NCBI GenBank assembly: GCA_021399435.1
Contig: JAJTUP010000065.1
Location: 1 to 64,000, forward strand
Length of the DNA stretch: 64,000 bases
Source: Diaporthe sp. PMI_573
Lineage: Eukaryota; Ascomycota; Sordariomycetes; Diaporthales; Diaporthaceae
Direction of reading: 5' to 3'
The position numbers were made by a program, and so were the translations under genes. The notes beneath the pieces are model-generated. The model did no database searches. It was not told where the DNA came from and saw only the letters and a list, made by a program, of their open reading frames with translations. Below, piece by piece: positions 21,745 to 31,499 of the stretch; within the stretch, counting starts at the first letter, position 1; each line of letters begins with the position of its first letter.

Positions 21745-22977
21745 ATGACTGACTACGTCAATACGAGGACCCTTAATGCATTCCTAGCGAAACCAGAAGA
21801 TTGGAACGACTGGAACCACGAGTTCAAACTCCAGGCCAAAACGCATGGACTCCAATCCCACATCAAAGAAAAGACTTCCCTCATCCCCCGTCCAAAACTA
21901 CCAGACATTCGTCGAAAGAGATACACGAAGAAACCGCATATGCAGCGAAATGCAAGATCGCAAACCATACACGACGAGGAGGAAGATGAGGATATTATTC
22001 AAGAAAGAGGAAGCGGCGAATGGACGATGACCGACCTTACGGACAACGGAGTTAAGGCATTCAACCTAGACCTTACTTGGTATAAACAACTTGAAACCGC
22101 CTATAAGGAAGAAAACCAGGCCGTTGAAAAACTTACCAAATGGGTACTCCAAACGGTTTCCCCAGCATACAAATCCACATGTTGCGGGGAGGACGACCTA
22201 CTATGGCAATGGCACCAGAATCTGGAAAACAGATGTGCCTTGACCAAGACGGATGAGAAGACAGAAGTCTTAGCATCTTATAAACAAGCCATCAGACCAC
22301 CCCGAAATATCCGGGAAGCTTCAGCATGGGTTAATCGGTGGGAAGATGTCATGGCGAGAGGACTCAAACAGGGCCTCTCAACTACCCAAGACCCAGTTGT
22401 CTGGGTACCAGATCTGCTTCAAGCAATCGGAGGAATTCTCCCGGTCTGGACAACAATGTTCCGGCAAACAAGACGTCAAGCGATAGCCGATGGGAGCCTC
22501 AAGTTTCGCGAAGTAGGGAACGACCTCCGTCAAGAAATCGCAGCACTGGGTGTACAGAAGACTGTACGAGCCACAAAAGGTGCTTTTGCGACGACGTACG
22601 ATGGTGTAAAAGACCATGGCAGCGAAAAAGGGGACGCCCACGCTGCAGAGGATCAAATACCACTCCGAAGAGGTGCGACTGGTTCACGTAGAGGCACAGG
22701 CGAAAAAAGGAATCTACAGCCCGTGGAAGATCCAGCTCAAGGATGTCCTGCCTGCAGAATGCCCCACGCCCTCGCGAAATGCTTTTACGTCTTTCCGGAC
22801 CAAGCTTTTGAAGGCTTCAAGCCTAGAAGCTACTTGAAAAAGAGAGCTGAAGAAGCACTTGAAAATGATGCTGACCTCCAAGCACAGGTCCGAGCCCTCA
22901 AGGGTCCGAGATCGAAATCCAAGTCCAAAACCCCTCGTCCGACGAAAGAAGAAGCCGTCGAGGAAGTCGATGATTGA
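21745..22977 (+). CDS. Copia Gag
   Basis: 410 aa, beginning MTDYVNTRTLNAFLAKPEDW. The middle is helical and charged, with the conserved-looking WVLQTVSPAYKST. A zinc knuckle CPACRMPHALAKC (C-x2-C-x3-H-x4-C) lies at about residues 334-346, as in nucleocapsid proteins that package element RNA into cytoplasmic virus-like particles. The C-terminus is rich in Lys/Ser/Pro then acidic. It ends in TGA at 22975-22977 in the same frame as pol. Confidence 0.9.
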   Translation: MTDYVNTRTLNAFLAKPEDWNDWNHEFKLQAKTHGLQSHIKEKTSLIPRPKLPDIRRKRYTKKPHMQRNARSQTIHDEEEDEDIIQERGSGEWTMTDLTDNGVKAFNLDLTWYKQLETAYKEENQAVEKLTKWVLQTVSPAYKSTCCGEDDLLWQWHQNLENRCALTKTDEKTEVLASYKQAIRPPRNIREASAWVNRWEDVMARGLKQGLSTTQDPVVWVPDLLQAIGGILPVWTTMFRQTRRQAIADGSLKFREVGNDLRQEIAALGVQKTVRATKGAFATTYDGVKDHGSEKGDAHAAEDQIPLRRGATGSRRGTGEKRNLQPVEDPAQGCPACRMPHALAKCFYVFPDQAFEGFKPRSYLKKRAEEALENDADLQAQVRALKGPRSKSKSKTPRPTKEEAVEEVDD

Positions 22978-23017
22978 CTCCCGGGGTACTGTGTTGCCAG
23001 TATAGAAGCTAGGGGAG
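22975..23017 (+). promoter_or_regulatory. Candidate UGA readthrough site with downstream hairpin
   Basis: The gag stop TGA is followed by C, a leaky context. It is followed by complementary segments: CTCCC (22978-22982) with GGGAG (23013-23017), and TACTG (22987-22991) with CAGTA (22998-23002). The frame stays open through 27 codons to the first family-like pol residues. A stop-codon bypass to make Gag-Pol is inferred. Confidence 0.5.
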
Positions 23018-26000
23018 CTTTTGCCATAAACGCAGAAGAATACCCTCTTCGACACTCGGTGATACTTGACCCAGCGAGTACGATCTCGATCACGAACAAC
23101 AACGAGCGTCTGTTCAACACGAGACCAGCCACACACGATGACTACCTGTGGGCCGGAGACAGACAGCTGCCAGTACTCGCATACGGCACAATGCCGGTCC
23201 GCACTGGACCGACCGTCCTACACCTCGAAAACGTTGCCCTCTGCCCGCGACTCCTCACAACACTCGTCTCTCTCAGACAACTCCGAAGGAAGGGCATCTT
23301 CTGGGATAACGAACATGACCCAACAACACTGAAACGACGTGACAGGTCGACCCTGTGCAAACTCAGGGATATTCACGGCCAATATGTCATCGAGTACCAA
23401 CCACACGAAATACAAAGTTCCTTCAACACATGGAGGAAGAAACACACTACCTACACCAAAAGGAGACCACTCACAGGCGAAGCCATCCTCTGGCACGGCC
23501 GTCTTGGTCACCCAGGCCCCAGCGCGCTTGAACACCTCGTTTCTTCATCTCAGGGGGTGCGCATCCAGGGACCAACAACAGTCGAATGTGAAGCTTGTGC
23601 CTTAGCCAAGATCACGAGGCAAATCCGTCGAGCACCGAGGGAGATCCTCGAACGAGAAGGCGAAAGGATAGCACTTGACTTTCACGACTATGAACCAGGG
23701 ATCAACAACTATACGTCGCAACTATTGCTCACCTGCAGAGCATCAGGACTCATCTGGGATTACTACCTCGAAAGTCGTGATAGCGAAACCCTCCTCACGG
23801 TTCTGAAATCATTCCTGGGGATGATGAAGACGCAATACAACACCAAGGTCAAGATCATCGAATGTGACGGAGAACTGTTCAGCCGCAGACGAGCCGTCAG
23901 AGAATTTCTCGAGTCAAAACATATCAAGATCGAGCCCTCAGCACCCAACACACAAGCACAAAACGGAGGAGCCGAGCGCTCAGGGGGTGTGATCAAGGAG
24001 AAGATGCGTGCAATGCGAACAAGCTCAAAACTCCCACACTCTCTTTGGCCCGAAATTGGACGAACAACCGTCTACCTCAACAACCGAACACCAAATTACG
24101 GACTGGACTGGAAGACACCCTACTACCAATTTCACTCAGCGATTGCCAAACGCTTGGGTATCCCACGACCAGATCCAAGACCAGACCAGGCGCACCTTCG
24201 CGTTTTTGGCTGCAAGGCCTACGCGATGACCTCAGACGCACAGCTCAAGAAAAGAAGACGTCAGCGTCTCGAGCCACGTGCATGGATTGGTTACCTTGTT
24301 GGATACCGATCATCGAACATCTACCGGATATGGATTCCCTCTACCGGAAAGATTGTCAATACAAGAGACGTGATCTTTAATGAGCACGAAGTGTTTGATG
24401 GGAATTGGGAAGGCTTCAAAGATGAGCTTCTCACCACAGACATCAATCGTCTCGCGGAGTGGACAAGAAAATACGCCCTCCCAGACAATGACACAATATC
24501 GGAACCGGAAGGAGAAGATCTAATTGAAGAAGACTCCCCGGAAGAAACCTCCGAAGAAACTCAAGGACCTGTTGCCGATAGCATCCAGGAGGCAGACGTA
24601 GAGACTGCAGAGGATGATCGCTCCGAGGCGGACCGAGAAAACGGCCCCTACACAGAAGCCAAATTCACCCTGCTACCTACTCCTCCTCGATCGCCGCCAT
24701 CAGCCCTGCTCGCACACACAATTCAAACCCAGTCTGACGAAGAAATGCCGTCTACTGAAGAAAATCAAAAGACAAGCCCGTGGCAGGCCGCATTCATCGC
24801 TGGCACAAAATCTGCCCGGATGGCCAAGTCAGAGGGAAAATACCTGACGAAGGCACAAATCGAAAGACGCTTGCGTCAGGGGGTGAAGTTGAAAAGAAAC
24901 AACCTCCCCGAACCGCCAAGATGGCACAATGACCTGGATAATCATCCACTTGGACCAATGTTCAGACAAGCAGAAGCTGACCATCTACAGAGCCATACCG
25001 AGATGAGATCATGGACCGAGATCCTCAAGAAAGACAGCCGCGCAGCAAGAAAACAAATCCTTGACTGCATGTGGGTGTATGTCTACAAATTCAACAAGCA
25101 TGGCGTTCTTCAGAAATGCAAAGCAAGACTCGTGGTCCGCGGAGATCAACAAGCGCGAGGACAAACCCAAGAAACCTACGCAGCCACTCTTGCGGGACGG
25201 TCATTCAGAACACTCATCGCCATCGCAAATAAGTTTGATCTCGAGCTGATCCAATACGACGTTGTCAATGCGTTCGTGCACGCTCCTATCGATCAAGATA
25301 TCTTCATGAGAATGCCTCGAGGATACGAGAAGAAGGGCACAATCTTGATGCTGAACAAAGCACTCTATGGGCTGCGGATTTCACCACTGCTCTGGCAAAA
25401 GGAATTCACAAAGACACTTGCCCAATGTGGATACAAACAAGTCCCACATGAACCCTGCTGCTACACCAAGAACGGCATCCTGGTCTTCTTCTACGTAGAC
25501 GATATTATCGTTGCGTATAGAAAGAACCGACAAGATCAAGTCGATGAACTGGCCCACCAGCTCCAAGAGAAGTATAAAATCAGTGGAGGGGACCGGATTC
25601 AATGGTTCCTGGGCATGGAGATCCTCAGAGATCGTCCAAACAGACGGATCTGGCTGGCTCAGACCGCATACATTGAGAAGATTGCCAAACTGGCTAACAA
25701 GAAAAATCTCTCCCACACAGTCCCCATGACAGCCGAAGAGCTGGTGCCTCGAATCGACGCCGCCACAGAAGCTGAAGTCCAGGCCTACCAACGAAAGATC
25801 GGATCGCTCCTATTCGCCGCCATTTCCACACGACCAGATATTGCATTTGCCACGTCAAGGCTTGCAAGATTCCTGACAAATCCGAGTCGAAAACACCAAG
25901 ATGCTGCCGACCGCGTGCTGCTGTACCTCGAACGCACCAAACACCTTGCTCTTTGCTTCAAGGACACCGAAGAGTTGGTTGTCGCAAGCGATGCTTCATT

Positions 26001-26523
26001 CGCAGACAACACCCTCGATCGGAAAAGTTCCCAGGCATTCGCAATGAAACTGTTTGGAGGCCTGATTGGATGGAGAGCAAACAAGCAAGACACGGTCACT
26101 ACATCAACAACGGAGGCAGAGCTTCTAGCTCTTGCTCAAGCAGCAAAAGAAACACTATTTGTGAGCCGGCTCCTCACAGAACTTTCAGTGGACCTGGACA
26201 ACAAGCGAATCAAGATCGAATGTGACAACACACAAACAATCAAACTGGTCAACTCAGAAGTCACAACACTCAAGACCAAATTACGACATGTGGACATACA
26301 CAATCACTGGCTGCGGCAGGAAACTCAACGAGGAACAATCCAGGTGGAATACACACCTTCAGCAGAAATGATGGCAGATGGGTTGACAAAGGCATTACCG
26401 GCTGGAAAGTGGAAAGGATTCCTCCACCAGTTGGGCCTAAAAGATGTGAAAACAAGACATGGAGAGACAACCCTACGGGAAGACCCCATAAATAACAGAC
26501 TAAAAGCAGTTGAAGGGGAGTAA
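22978..26523 (+). CDS. Copia Pol (protease, integrase, reverse transcriptase, RNase H)
   Basis: About 1,181 codons in the gag frame after the single TGA; no ATG start is apparent near its beginning, which argues for readthrough. Order: a protease-like region with VILDPASTISI where copia proteases carry the catalytic Asp; GAG-pre-integrase LWHGRLGHPGP with the HHCC finger (CEACALAK); integrase core with Asp in ALDFHDYEP, Asp in IIECDGEL and Glu in NGGAERSGG; RT with QYDVVNAFVHAPI and the active-site FFYVDDIIV; RNase H with ASDASFADN and TTSTTEAELLAL. The frame is uninterrupted to 26523. The element looks competent for transposition. Confidence 0.93.
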   Translation, partial: LPGYCVASIEARGAFAINAEEYPLRHSVILDPASTISITNNNERLFNTRPATHDDYLWAGDRQLPVLAYGTMPVRTGPTVLHLENVALCPRLLTTLVSLRQLRRKGIFWDNEHDPTTLKRRDRSTLCKLRDIHGQYVIEYQPHEIQSSFNTWRKKHTTYTKRRPLTGEAILWHGRLGHPGPSALEHLVSSSQGVRIQGPTTVECEACALAKITRQIRRAPREILEREGERIALDFHDYEPGINNYTSQLLLTCRASGLIWDYYLESRDSETLLTVLKSFLGMMKTQYNTKVKIIECDGELFSRRRAVREFLESKHIKIEPSAPNTQAQNGGAERSGGVIKEKMRAMRTSSKLPHSLWPEIGRTTVYLNNRTPNYGLDWKTPYYQFHSAIAKRLGIPRPDPRPDQAHLRVFGCKAYAMTSDAQLKKRRRQRLEPRAWIGYLVGYRSSNIYRIWIPSTGKIVNTRDVIFNEHEVFDGNWEGFKDELLTTDINRLAEWTRKYALPDNDTISEPEGEDLIEEDSPEETSEETQGPVADSIQEADVETAEDDRSEADRENGPYTEAKFTLLPTPPRSPPSALLAHTIQTQSDEEMPSTEENQKTSPWQAAFIAGTKSARMAKSEGKYLTKAQIERRLRQGVKLKRNNLPEPPRWHNDLDNHPLGPMFRQAEADHLQSHTEMRSWTEILKKDSRAARKQILDCMWVYVYKFNKHGVLQKCKARLVVRGDQQARGQTQETYAATLAGRSFRTLIAIANKFDLELIQYDVVNAFVHAPIDQDIFMRMPRGYEKKGTILMLNKALYGLRISPLLWQKEFTKTLAQCGYKQVPHEPCCYTKNGILVFFYVDDIIVAYRKNRQDQVDELAHQLQEKYKISGGDRIQWFLGMEILRDRPNRRIWLAQTAYIEKIAKLANKKNLSHTVPMTAEELVPRIDAATEAEVQAYQRKIGSLLFAAISTRPDIAFATSRLARFLTNPSRKHQDAADRVLLYLERTKHLALCFKDTEELVVASDASFADNTLDRKSSQAFAMKLFGGLIGWRANKQDTVTTSTTEAELLALAQAAKETLFVSRLLTELSVDLDNKRIKIECDNTQTIKLVNSEVTTLKTKLRHVDIHNHWLRQETQRGTIQVEYTPSAEMMADGLTKALPAGKWKGFLHQLGLKDVKTRHGETTLREDPINNRLKAVEGE

Positions 26524-26560
26524 AACGCAGACTCCCAGTACCTGCGAGTCTGAGGGGGTG

Positions 26561-26755
26561 TGTCAGATGTGACGGGTGCTTTGGGTTAGGTGCCTGAGGC
26601 ATCAATGGTTGAATCATGACAAAACCAGCCCCCTTACGGGTGGGGTCCCACCAAAAGAACCAAGACAAGACATCATCACAATACACCCAGTTACCACCCC
26701 ATCAATTGGACCATAATTACACGTCCCACATACCTAAAAGGGTGATAATCTGACA
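26561..26755 (+). repeat. Copia 3' LTR (195 bp)
   Basis: Identical by eye to the 5' LTR and preceded by a purine-rich tract. Followed by the target duplication ACTAA. Confidence 0.95.
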
Positions 26756-26939
26756 ACTAAAAGCAACATGCTGCTCTTGGCAGCTACTCCAGAGAGCTTA
26801 TATTTAGGTGTCAACGTCACCTGTTCTATAATAAGTATATAATTAAGCTAAGTTTAAAATTTCAGATTTTAAAGATTTTTTTTAAAGATGTTTTAAAGAA
26901 AAAGCTTATTTAGACCCCTGTAATTTTATTTTTCCGATA

Positions 26940-27371
26940 ACGTAGTTTACCACCCAGCCGGTCATATCACCCAGCCGGTCAGTTTTTTTACATACAAAAA
27001 ACGTCCGTGCCAACCCTACCAACTTCTTCAAACTAGGCCTAATTTGGATGCAAATTTCAGTATCGATTAGGATTTATATAATAAAGTTACATTTTAAATA
27101 TTAAAGTTCTAACTTTTAAATATAATTAGTTATATTGGAAAAACTAAAAAAGACCTCTGTAATTTAGTTTTTCCGATATAACTAATTATATTTAAAAGTT
27201 AGAACTTTAATATTTAAAATGTAACTTTATTATATAAATCCTAATCGATACTGAAATTTGCATCCAAATTAGGCCTAGTTTGAAGAAGTTGGTAGGGTTG
27301 GCACGGACGTTTTTTGTATGTAAAAAAACTGACCGGCTGGGTGATATGACCGGCTGGGTGGTAAACCACGT
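26940..27371. mobile_element. Inner palindromic MITE (432 bp foldback)
   Basis: Near-perfect palindrome with arms of about 210 bp. It starts ACGTAGTTTACCACCC, ends GGTAAACCACGT, and is flanked by TA on both sides. The centre lies near 27155, in GACCTCTGTAA between GGAAAAACTAAA and TTTAGTTTTTCC. The terminal motif CACCCAGCCGGTCA and the block AACGTCCGTGCCAACCCTA are shared with the outer element. It sits in the outer element's own core (the same CCGATATAACTAATTATAT sequence). Confidence 0.9.
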
Positions 27372-27842
27372 TATAACTAATTATATAAAAATCTAGAAAA
27401 TCTGAACTTTTAAATATAGCTTATTTATATAAATCCTTATCAATATGGAAATTTGCATCCAAATTAGGGCTAGTTTGAAGAAGTTGACAGGGTTGGCACG
27501 GACGTTTTTTGTATGGAAAAAAACTGTCCGGCTGTCACGGCCAGTAATATCCAGCATGGAAGCTGTTGTATTGGCACTACGTACGAAGATTCTAAGCTTA
27601 AGGAGAGAAGAAGGAAGGAAAGAAACTCGCGATGTGCGACGCGTGGAGAAGTTTAATAACCGTGGTCCGTGCCTGTGGCAGGGACCAGCCCCTGCCAGCA
27701 CCTTGTGGTGGTGTCAGCCCGTCTAGTGGTGACAACCGCCACACCGGCTGGGTGGTATGTCCGGCTGGGTGGTGAACCACGTTATTCGAATTAATGTGCA
27801 AGATCAAATCTAGTTTTCCAATTAAAGGTCATATTAAGACTA

Positions 27843-28632
27843 ACGTGGTTTACCACCCAGCGAGCGGTACCACCTAGCGAGCGATTTTCATCAAGTCTAC
27901 TGACTTTTGTCAACCCTAGCACCCACCGAGTGTAAAAGAATCAATTAAATTTGGCACCAATTGGTGCCAACTGGTCTTATTTGCTTACTTTCAATTAATT
28001 TCATTCATTTAGAGATGTTTGCATGGCTGCAGTGCTAGTCTGAAGTTGTTGACTTTTGGTGGGAAAATCGGCTTCCCCACCAAAATGGAGCATTTCAGCC
28101 ATGCAAGATCAACCTCAATCTATACCAGCCAGACCAACTATTTGGGCAATCCGCCGCGCACCGCTTAAGAATGTACTATTATACACTCAGAATCTGACTG
28201 ACTAGACCCTTCTACATCTTTCTTACAAGTTTTTGCATAATGCCCAGTCTCGCCGCAGTTGCCACATCGTCGTTGAGGCGGTCCGCCGCGGTCCGCCTCC
28301 TCGGCACCACCAGCCATTTCACCAGCCAGCCGCTTCCCCTTTTGTTTCTCTTCAATTATCACCTGGGAATCCTCAATACTAAGTGCTCCTCCCAGCTGCA
28401 CTCGTGTTCTTTTGGCCCTCCGGCGTTTGGCGAGTGCTATGTTGGCGTCTTGAAGTGTGCGGATCTGCTCGCTCATCATGGTGAGTGAGTGCGTCATCAC
28501 TTGTGCACCCTTCGCCAGCCGATCCACTGCCTCCATAATTGGTGTAGGAGAGCTTCCCTGATGGGTAGATATCTTACCCAACCGGCTGCCGACTTCCTGG
28601 CGCAACGAAACACTACAGAAGACGCCTGCCAT
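27843..28632 (-). pseudogene. 3' part of a pogo-family (DDE_1) transposon: transposase C-terminus
   Basis: A TA-flanked end ACGTGGTTTACCACCCAGCG at 27843 resembles the MITE termini. On the minus strand 28632-28165 codes for a transposase tail. From about 28575 it reads STHQGSSPTPIMEAVDRLAKG, a helical ALAKRRRAKRTRVQLGGAL, and a zinc knuckle CGNCGETGHYAKTC. This tail is typical of fungal pogo/Fot-type transposases. The DNA-binding and DDE catalytic domains are missing. The ATG at 28632 is probably not the native start. A 20-bp palindrome TTGGCACCAATTGGTGCCAA lies at about 27953. Confidence 0.65.
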
Positions 28633-28639
28633 AACAACT

Positions 28640-31490
28640 CTCCCGACCTACAGCAGTTCTCGCGAACTCCAAAGGTCTCATTTATTGCCATGTCATCATC
28701 CTGACACGGCTAACGCCGCCTGCCGTCGCCTTCCGTACGCACGACATCGCCTTGTGGCTGTCTCTCCCCGCCCCATTGTATTCTCTCACCCGACGTCGGC
28801 TGGGTGGTGGCCGGTCAAGCGCGGGATACGTCTGCGTGTCCAGAGTCTTTTTTCCTTTTGACAAATAGCGGTGGACGTGTCTCGGCCTGATGTGATGTCT
28901 CGCCGACCCGAACGCGGCGGGAAGGCACTCCTTTGTGTATGCTGGCTGGCCCTATCAAGCATTGTCCGCGGAACCAATGTTTCACTTCCGGCCATCGATG
29001 GCGCCCGCTGGATATGGTGGACGATGGGTTCTGTGAAGCGGTCAGCGATGTTCATGGCGTTGCGGAATGGGATCGACGTGGCAATGGCGTATGAGACGTC
29101 CCTTCGTTCGCTCGAGATGAAGCGGCCGGAACATCAGCTGGTCTTTTGACCGGCATGCCGACCCGCCCGGACACGGCAGAGATCTACTGCTGGCCTGCTT
29201 GCCTCAGCGAGGCTACCGCCAACGGGGAGGCATCCGATACAGTTACTGCCGGTGTCTCTGCTGCTGCTGTTTTTTGGATCTCGGTTATCGACATGTTTGC
29301 GCAGTCATGGGCTGGACTTTCGACGGGAATTGGAGCTGGTCGATGTGTCGAAGATGGGTCGTAATTCGTGCCTCGGAGGACCAATTGACGTTCCTATGTG
29401 TACATATGCAGGTTGGCGAGGGCAGAAGAGTCGAAGAAGCAAAGAATTTCTGAATAAAAAGGTCAAAAGGGGAACGATGGAAGCGACCAAAATCGGAAAT
29501 CTTTCGGGGGCATTTTCAGCGACCCCGCTTGTTGTGTTCGCTGCTGGGGTTTCTCCAGGGCCGGCACGGAAAATTGCCAACCGACTAACACTCACCAAGG
29601 ACCACAGCGACCTTGGGAGGGCAAGCCCAAAGCGCGCAACAATGGACATGTAGCATTCAGCATATACATGCGGGAGTCTGTCGGAATTCTACAAGCAGGA
29701 GGAGCGGAGCAGAAACGAGGAGAGAGCGGAGAGAGTCACTTTGATGAAGAGTGCACCGACAGCCGGGTTTCCGTGCGGGCGCCATCGCACGGACTTCGCA
29801 GTCTTCTCCTGATCAGCAATATGTCATATGTCTTCCTCTATTTGTCGCCGCTAACCATCCCTCGTTACACCAGACAAGAAGGCTGACGAGGCAATTCGTC
29901 TTGAGTCGACCGATGTTCGCTATCTTCCATCGAAGGCTCGACCGCTCCGTCACCTCGCGCACGCTGCCTACCGGGACTGCGTATCTCCCTGCTTGAGCCT
30001 CCTGAGGGCAGCGAAACCCAGCGACATGGCCGATACAGGAGCCCAGGAAGGTGCCTCCTTGTTAAACACCGACGATGTGATCTACCTTGGCAGCGTTCCC
30101 AAACGGCCACAGACAGAGCAGGTCGACAAGACGCATCCCGGCGCCGCATGGAAGGCCCTATCCCGGCGCCGTTTCCAGGGCAAATACAGCATCACAAAAA
30201 CGGCAGGGCATGAAAAGAGAAGGTCCTTCTAGCGGAAAGAACGCAGCCCGAGGAGGACTGTTCACACAGCAAAACCACGCGCGAATCGAGCTCCTGTCGC
30301 AAAGACATCGAATCGCCGGACGGCCCACCGTCCAAGGGAACACACCTCTACAAGAGGCAGTCACGCGAAAGAGCAATAGTTGACGTTAACATACAGTACT
30401 GTACTGTACTAGATCCGCAATAGGCTATTGAGCACTTCTATCGTACATGAATAAATGGCAACCCCGGTGTATGTCTCCCACCTCCCTCCTTCAACGTCGA
30501 CTCTTCATGTTCGAGGGTAACGGGGTTGGTGTTGGAAGTGGCTCTCGTCTTCCCGATCGTTCTTCCTTCTTTCGTCGCTCCCTTTGCCGACTGCTCGCTT
30601 CGCTCGACGGTCGGTTCCCTCGTGCTCTTCCTTCGTTCCCTTGACCGAGCTCTTGCTTCGCTCGATCGCTCGATCGCTCACTCGCTCCATTACGCTCTTC
30701 TGCTTGATGGATCTGGTATCCCAGATCACAGATCCCACATTGCGGATCGCACATAGTGGATCTACCCTGGATCCCTGGATCCCTGCCGGCAAGAGCCTAA
30801 GAGCCTGCGAGTCGTAGCCCCCCCTGAGTTGTATGACGTATATATAAATATTATGTAATATGGACCCACCCAGAGAGGTGGGTCCCACCACTCTTACTTC
30901 CCCGCCCGTCTCACACCCATTCGAACATCGTTTTATTTAGGACACTAATTAAAAATACTGGTGTAGCAGAAAGAAGCCGCGGCAGAAAGAAGTCGCGGCT
31001 CTGCTATTAGATCACAAAAGAAGCCCCACACACGCTGGTCGTTCCCGACTAAGAGATCGCGCGATCTACTGGTCAAGAGCCGACGAAACCACGAACTACT
31101 GCGCTTCGTCGTGGCTTAAATTAGATTGACTTGGCCATCGCTCGAGAAGTTGCCTGTGCAGTTGACTGATTAGTCAACTAAGCACCTCCCACGACATTTC
31201 TACAGTACAGGACTTGCTCGAAACTTAGAGTGCCCGTAAAAGTTGGTCATCGGTACTTTTGCTTGTAAGCCGACTTCTGCCTTAGACATTTCTAAAGGAC
31301 TGGGGCCGTCTTAATTATATTGATGTAACCTTAAGTCCTCTTTGAGTTGCGACATTATAGGCAATTTCTGGAGAGAGGTGGATGGGTGTGATGTTTCTCT
31401 CACCGAGACTTAGATTTTCAAGGAAATATAATATCAAGAAGTACTAGATCACAAGTTGGATCCCTATGGAATTCTAAACTTTCCAAAAGT
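28640..31490. other. GC-richer gene-free interval
   Basis: Several overlapping frames (e.g. 28871-29149, 29252-29653, 29993-30232) are open but none shows a domain, intron signals or a family-like start. 30560-30690 is rich in TCGCTCGAT words and 30710-30790 in GGATC words. An inverted repeat with GCCGCG/CGCGGC lies near 30965-31010. Confidence 0.4.
31228..31340 (+). repeat. Dispersed repeat, copy B
   Basis: Diverged copy of 10284-10395, same orientation, running from AGTGCCCG to TTAAGTCCTC. Confidence 0.5.
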
Positions 31491-31499
31491 ACGTGGTTT

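Larger units (their letters stand above)
21516..26755 (+). mobile_element. Complete Ty1/copia LTR retrotransposon with identical LTRs
   Basis: 5,240 bp, flanked by the 5-bp target duplication ACTAA (21511-21515 and 26756-26760). The two 195-bp LTRs read identically base for base. Internally, gag and pol lie in the same frame separated by one TGA. A G-rich polypurine tract (GAGGGGGTG) directly precedes the 3' LTR. No classical tRNA-Met primer site was seen after the 5' LTR. Identical LTRs mean a very recent insertion. Confidence 0.93.
21123..27782. mobile_element. Outer foldback element (pogo-like MITE), split by copia and by a smaller relative
   Basis: Left end ACGTGGTTCACCACCCAGCC begins at 21123 and the inverted right end closes with GGTGAACCACGT at 27782. 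Both ends are flanked by TA (21121-21122 and 27783-27784). The arms are about 350 bp and inverted: 21123-21475 matches 27430-27782, including the CACCCAGCCGG pairs, a central block around the EcoRI-free AGCTTAGAATCTTCGTACG string, and AACGTCCGTGCCAACCCT. Removing the copia (with one duplication) and the inner MITE leaves an ancestral element of about 980 bp. TA duplication and no coding capacity fit a mariner/pogo-type MITE. Confidence 0.82.

Noticed and set aside
28871..30383. Several open frames of 60-130 codons in the GC-richer interval
   Set aside because: Frames overlap on both strands with no motif; GC-rich sequence naturally lacks stops.
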